A program made the position numbers and the translations under genes. DNA of 45,199 bases, taken from NCBI GenBank assembly GCA_934256705.1, contig CAKQPF010000028.1, positions 1 through 45,199 of the forward strand, given 5' to 3'. Under the pieces are notes generated by a model that was not told where the DNA came from, ran no database searches, and saw nothing but the letters and a program-made list of their open reading frames with translations. This document shows positions 41,776 through 45,199 of the stretch, piece by piece. Position 1 is the first letter of the stretch, and every line of letters starts with the position of its first letter. This DNA is from an uncultured Prevotella sp. Its GTDB lineage: Bacteria > Bacteroidota > Bacteroidia > Bacteroidales > Bacteroidaceae.

Positions 41776-42914
41776 TGACCATTATCCACTACATACCCAG
41801 CATGGACCCAAAGGCGGGAACGGCTCCCGACTATGTGGAATGCCTCATTCGTGCAACGCGTAATGTGGCTGAAAGTCATGTCATTACTGATAGTGACCTG
41901 GGGGATAATGTCATTTCGATAAGCAGAAACATCAAGGGCATAATCAGGAAATATCGCCCTGACATCATTCATATCCATGCCGCATGGAGCTATAAGGCGG
42001 CTTTAGTGGAGAGAAAGGCTAACGGAATGGGCGTTTTCACAGTCCTTTCCGTCCATGGTGGACTTTCTCCGGAAGTCATTGACCTCGATTTCTGGAAAGA
42101 AAAGCTCCCGCGATTGCTCACCTATCAGTTTCTCATGGTAAGGAATTGCCACGCTCTTGTTGCAGTAAGCCAGGATGATTATGACTCTCTGAAATCTCTC
42201 GGATGGAAGAAGAGAATCGTTTCCATCCCCCACCCTGCTCTTTTCCATAAGAGTGACGAGGAGACAAGAGACCTGCTGATGGGTATCTATCGCAAGATTA
42301 TCGACACCAATTACCTTCTCCGCATCACTGAGAATGAAGTGCTTTTCGTCAAGAAATGCGTGGCAATACAGATATGGAATGAAAACCGAAACTTTGACAT
42401 CACCACATCCACAGTGCGTTGCGACAAGGTAACGGCACAGTTGACACAGGAGATAAAGGACATCATTGAGTCCGACAAGGACTTGTCATTCAAGCGCATT
42501 TTCATATTTGCCCACGACAATGGCGTGACGGAATTGATGATGCAGGGTGCTAAAGAGGCTGGTATCTCCATGCCTCCCCTCCTCGATGTCAGTGCTCTGC
42601 CAAGATTCAAACAGAAAGCTCACAAGGATAAATACGAAAAGTCCTTCAATAAACTCTGCAAGATAATCATGGAAGTGACTGACGGAAAGGAACTTTCTCC
42701 TGCTTTCACTTTGGCTGGCGGTATTTCGTTTCTGACCATCAGCAAGATATTCCAGCGTCTGAGATTTTCTTCTTACGATGAAGACAGATTTTCATTTCTT
42801 GCGGAAAAGGCGGGAATAAGCAAGTTTACTGCACGCTTTCTCAAATCATTAAGCAACGTTTTCTATTTGGAAATCGGCTATATGCCTATTCTTCCAAACA
42901 AGAAACCACTATAA
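41775..42914 (+). CDS. GT4-like glycosyltransferase with an unusual C-terminal half
   Basis: Of 379 residues, about 1-155 match the N-terminal domain of family 4 GT-B glycosyltransferases: IIHYIPSMDPKAGTAPDYV, then DIIHIHAAWSYKAAL (about 63-77) and TVLSVHGGLSPEV. From about residue 160 the expected donor-binding domain with its E-x7-E motif is not recognisable; instead there is a charged, mainly helical-looking region with IFAHDNGVTELMMQGAKEAG. The region has no membrane segment. It overlaps the upstream GT2 gene by one base, so the two may act on one glycan. Activity is uncertain. Confidence 0.7.
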   Translation: MTIIHYIPSMDPKAGTAPDYVECLIRATRNVAESHVITDSDLGDNVISISRNIKGIIRKYRPDIIHIHAAWSYKAALVERKANGMGVFTVLSVHGGLSPEVIDLDFWKEKLPRLLTYQFLMVRNCHALVAVSQDDYDSLKSLGWKKRIVSIPHPALFHKSDEETRDLLMGIYRKIIDTNYLLRITENEVLFVKKCVAIQIWNENRNFDITTSTVRCDKVTAQLTQEIKDIIESDKDLSFKRIFIFAHDNGVTELMMQGAKEAGISMPPLLDVSALPRFKQKAHKDKYEKSFNKLCKIIMEVTDGKELSPAFTLAGGISFLTISKIFQRLRFSSYDEDRFSFLAEKAGISKFTARFLKSLSNVFYLEIGYMPILPNKKPL

Positions 42915-43022
42915 ATGACAGAATGATTATGAACCTAAAATTCTTTAATTACCATGTAAGAAAACAATCTGAACCCAATCTAATTCCCCAAAAACAATCA
43001 TCATCAAATCAAATCAATCACC

Positions 43023-45020
43023 ATGCAACATCAACAGAAATACGACATCGAGAAGGATATGCGCTATCTGCAACTCCTCTCACAGACGTTTCCTAACATC
43101 GCTGCTGCGGCTACGGAGATAATAAACCTCTCTGCCATCCTCAATCTCCCCAAGGGAACTGAGCATTTCATCGCAGATATCCACGGTGAAAATGAGGCTT
43201 TCCTCCATGTCATCAAGAATGCTTCAGGAAACATCAAGCGTAAAGTGTATGAGTTGTTCGGCAATACATTGCGCGAAGCAGAACTGAAAGAGCTCTGCAC
43301 CATCATATATTATCCTGAGCAGAAGCTGGAGATCATCAAGGCAAGGGAGGAAAACATCAATGACTGGTATCATATCATCCTCTACCAGTTGGTCAGTGTT
43401 CTGCGTGAGGTGTCCTGCAAATACACTCGCTCCAAGGTCTCTAAATCCCTGCCGCGCGAGTTCTCTTACATCATTCAGGAGTTGCTCTACGAGCATCATG
43501 CTGAAGCTGCAAAGACTGCCTATGTCAACGTAATCATCGACACCATCATCTCTACAGGTCGTGCTGACGCTTTCATCATAGCCACCTGCAAGGTTATCCA
43601 GCGTCTTTCCATCGATCAGCTTCACATCCTCGGCGATGTATATGACCGCGGACCTGGTGCCCATATCATCATGGATTACCTCTCACAATACCATTCTTGG
43701 GATATACAATGGGGAAACCATGACATCCTCTGGATGGGTGCAGGAGCCGGCAACGATGCTTGCATCTGCAACGTAATCCGTCTCTCCCTGCGCTACGCCA
43801 ACCTTGTCACGCTGGAAGAAGGCTATGGCATTAACCTTATGCCTCTCGCCACCTACGCTATGGAGCACTATGCTGACGACCCTTGCGAGGCTTTCAAGCC
43901 AAAGCTCAATGACAAGAACCGGGACCGCTTCGACAAGAAGACACTCCGACTCACTGCCATGATGCACAAGGCGATTTCCATTCTGCAGTTCAAGGCTGAA
44001 GCGAATATATTCCTTCGCAATCCATTATGGGATATGGAGGACCGCTGTCTGCTCAGGGACATCGACTATAAGAAAGGAACCATCCACCTTTATGGCAAGG
44101 ATTACGAGCTGAAAGACAAGTCTTTCCCTACTATCGACCCTAAGAATCCTCTTCAGTTCACCAAGGAAGAGATTGACCTTATGGAGAAACTGAACCACTC
44201 TTTCCGCGTAAGTGAGAAACTTCAGCGCCACATCCGCACCATCCTCTCTCACGGTTGCATGTATGCCATCTATAATGACAACCTTCTCTTCCATGCTTCC
44301 GTTCCGCTCAATGAGGATGGAACACTGAAGGAAGTGGAACTCGTAAAGGGTAAGCGATATTCCGGCAAGGAACTGATGAAGAAGACCGGACTTCTGGTCC
44401 GCTCCGCATTCCAGCTTGACACACCGATTGAGGAGCGTCAGTATGCCATTGACTATTTCCTCTATCTCTGGTGTGGAAAGGACTCCTGTCTCTTTGATAA
44501 GTCAAAGATGTCAACATTCGAACGCTATTTCATCAGCGAGAAGGAAACTCACGTTGAGGAAAAGGGTTATTTCTTCAAACTCCGTGATGATGAAGCCACC
44601 ATCGACCGCATCCTCGATGCGTTTGATGTGCATGGTGAGAACCGCCACATCATCAATGGGCATGTGCCTGTACACGTGGTTAATGGTGAGAAACCTATCA
44701 AGGCAAATGGCAAACTCATGGTGATAGATGGTGGCTTTGCCGAAGCATACCATAAGGAAACCGGCATTGCAGGTTACACATTGGTCTATCATAGCAACGG
44801 TTTTGAACTCGTTCAGCATGAGCCTTTCACCTCTTCCGTTGATGCCGTGATGCGAGGAACCGACATCGTCTCCACCAAGCAGATTGTGGAAACTTCCGGA
44901 CATCGAATGCTCGTGGGCAACACCGACCGTGGAGCCGAACTCAAACAGCAGGTGGAAGACCTCAAGGAACTCCTCTACGCCTACAGACATGGCTACATCA
45001 CTGAGAACGCAAAATTGTAA
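43023..45020 (+). CDS. fbp: Class III fructose-1,6-bisphosphatase
   Basis: The 665-residue protein has the calcineurin-like metallophosphatase motifs of class III enzymes: FIADIHGENEAFLH (about 49-62), LGDVYDRGPGAH (about 202-213), WGNHDILWMGAG (about 230-241), and the C-terminal INGHVPVHVVNGEKPIKANG with VIDGGFAEAYHKETGIAGYT. It hydrolyses fructose bisphosphate in gluconeogenesis. Length is normal for the Firmicutes/Bacteroidota type, which is unrelated to class I enzymes. ATG 43023 follows an A/C-rich leader. It follows the glycosyltransferase after 108 bases without a clear promoter box. Confidence 0.96.
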   Translation: MQHQQKYDIEKDMRYLQLLSQTFPNIAAAATEIINLSAILNLPKGTEHFIADIHGENEAFLHVIKNASGNIKRKVYELFGNTLREAELKELCTIIYYPEQKLEIIKAREENINDWYHIILYQLVSVLREVSCKYTRSKVSKSLPREFSYIIQELLYEHHAEAAKTAYVNVIIDTIISTGRADAFIIATCKVIQRLSIDQLHILGDVYDRGPGAHIIMDYLSQYHSWDIQWGNHDILWMGAGAGNDACICNVIRLSLRYANLVTLEEGYGINLMPLATYAMEHYADDPCEAFKPKLNDKNRDRFDKKTLRLTAMMHKAISILQFKAEANIFLRNPLWDMEDRCLLRDIDYKKGTIHLYGKDYELKDKSFPTIDPKNPLQFTKEEIDLMEKLNHSFRVSEKLQRHIRTILSHGCMYAIYNDNLLFHASVPLNEDGTLKEVELVKGKRYSGKELMKKTGLLVRSAFQLDTPIEERQYAIDYFLYLWCGKDSCLFDKSKMSTFERYFISEKETHVEEKGYFFKLRDDEATIDRILDAFDVHGENRHIINGHVPVHVVNGEKPIKANGKLMVIDGGFAEAYHKETGIAGYTLVYHSNGFELVQHEPFTSSVDAVMRGTDIVSTKQIVETSGHRMLVGNTDRGAELKQQVEDLKELLYAYRHGYITENAKL

Positions 45021-45143
45021 TATTGCTGTTTTCTGATATTGTCTTCAAACGCTTTCATGAAAGTCATATTTTGACTAATCGTGGATAATACAAAGTCAAA
45101 TAAACGCAAGACGGCGTGCAACTTGATAATATCGGCGATTTGG

Positions 45144-45165
45144 TACCGCCTGTAGCGGTGTTTTG
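45144..45165 (+). terminator. Possible terminator downstream of fbp
   Basis: ACCGC (45145-45149) pairs with GCGGT (45155-45159) followed by GTTTT. The word TTGGTACCGC occurs twice here (45140 and 45163), making a short direct repeat. Weak evidence. Confidence 0.4.
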
Positions 45166-45199
45166 GTACCGCTGATTCACGCTGTCGGATTTTTCGTAG

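Overview
The window looks like a chromosomal segment of a Bacteroidota species, most likely Prevotella or a close relative. The evidence is the recurring TAnnTTTG (usually TACCTTTG) -7 promoter boxes, the thrA-apgM-thrC cluster, the class III fructose-bisphosphatase, an ISAon1-type ISL3 element and enzymes for pectin breakdown. Genus assignment is an inference; no rRNA or other marker gene is present. No tRNA, rRNA, CRISPR array or phage gene was seen.

Layout. (1) 1-5340 is a pile-up of insertion sequences: a truncated IS1595-type transposase gene is fused to a truncated IS66 element (tnpB, tnpC), and that IS66 element has taken two further insertions, a complete ISL3 element (1553-3122, 8-bp target duplication) and a complete IS5/IS1182-type element (3139-4792, 6-bp target duplication). 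Both sit in the roughly 20-bp gap between tnpB and tnpC. (2) 5715-10925 is the threonine cluster: bifunctional aspartokinase/homoserine dehydrogenase, a phosphoglycerate-mutase-like protein in the place where homoserine kinase is expected, and threonine synthase; the RNA-binding protein Tex follows. (3) 13182-14475 is a long non-coding stretch with structured repeats. (4) folD and ffh lie on the minus strand, divergent from valS. (5) A membrane protein of unknown role and bifunctional hisB are followed by uxaB, a TIGR02757-type protein, a NUDIX hydrolase, a SlyD-like isomerase and aroC. (6) aroC overlaps a secreted PL26-type rhamnogalacturonan exolyase; after a second long non-coding stretch comes a secreted GH29 alpha-L-fucosidase. 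With uxaB these suggest use of pectic polysaccharides. (7) hisH-hisA-hisF-hisI-hisE form a histidine operon in which hisI and hisE are separate genes. (8) ftsE, lysC, lysA, two glycosyltransferases and the class III fructose-bisphosphatase close the window.

Metabolically the region is rich in aspartate-family synthesis (thrA, lysC, thrC, lysA), histidine synthesis and chorismate synthesis, with housekeeping genes (ffh, valS, ftsE, folD, tex) between.

The most unusual content is non-coding. Two dispersed copies of a roughly 0.5-kb element (13383-13930 and 31062-31570) share exact 22-bp tandem iterons, a conserved core of about 64 bp, an AT-rich loop and a G8 tract. Each ends in a long perfect inverted repeat whose sequence differs completely between the copies. 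In addition, nine intergenic loci carry a GT-only arm followed by an AC-only arm, five loci carry roughly 90-110-nt inverted-repeat units with unrelated arms, there is a roughly 200-bp MITE-like element between hisE and ftsE, and there is a triple 42-43-bp direct repeat after the TIGR02757 gene. These are the best candidates here for something undescribed.
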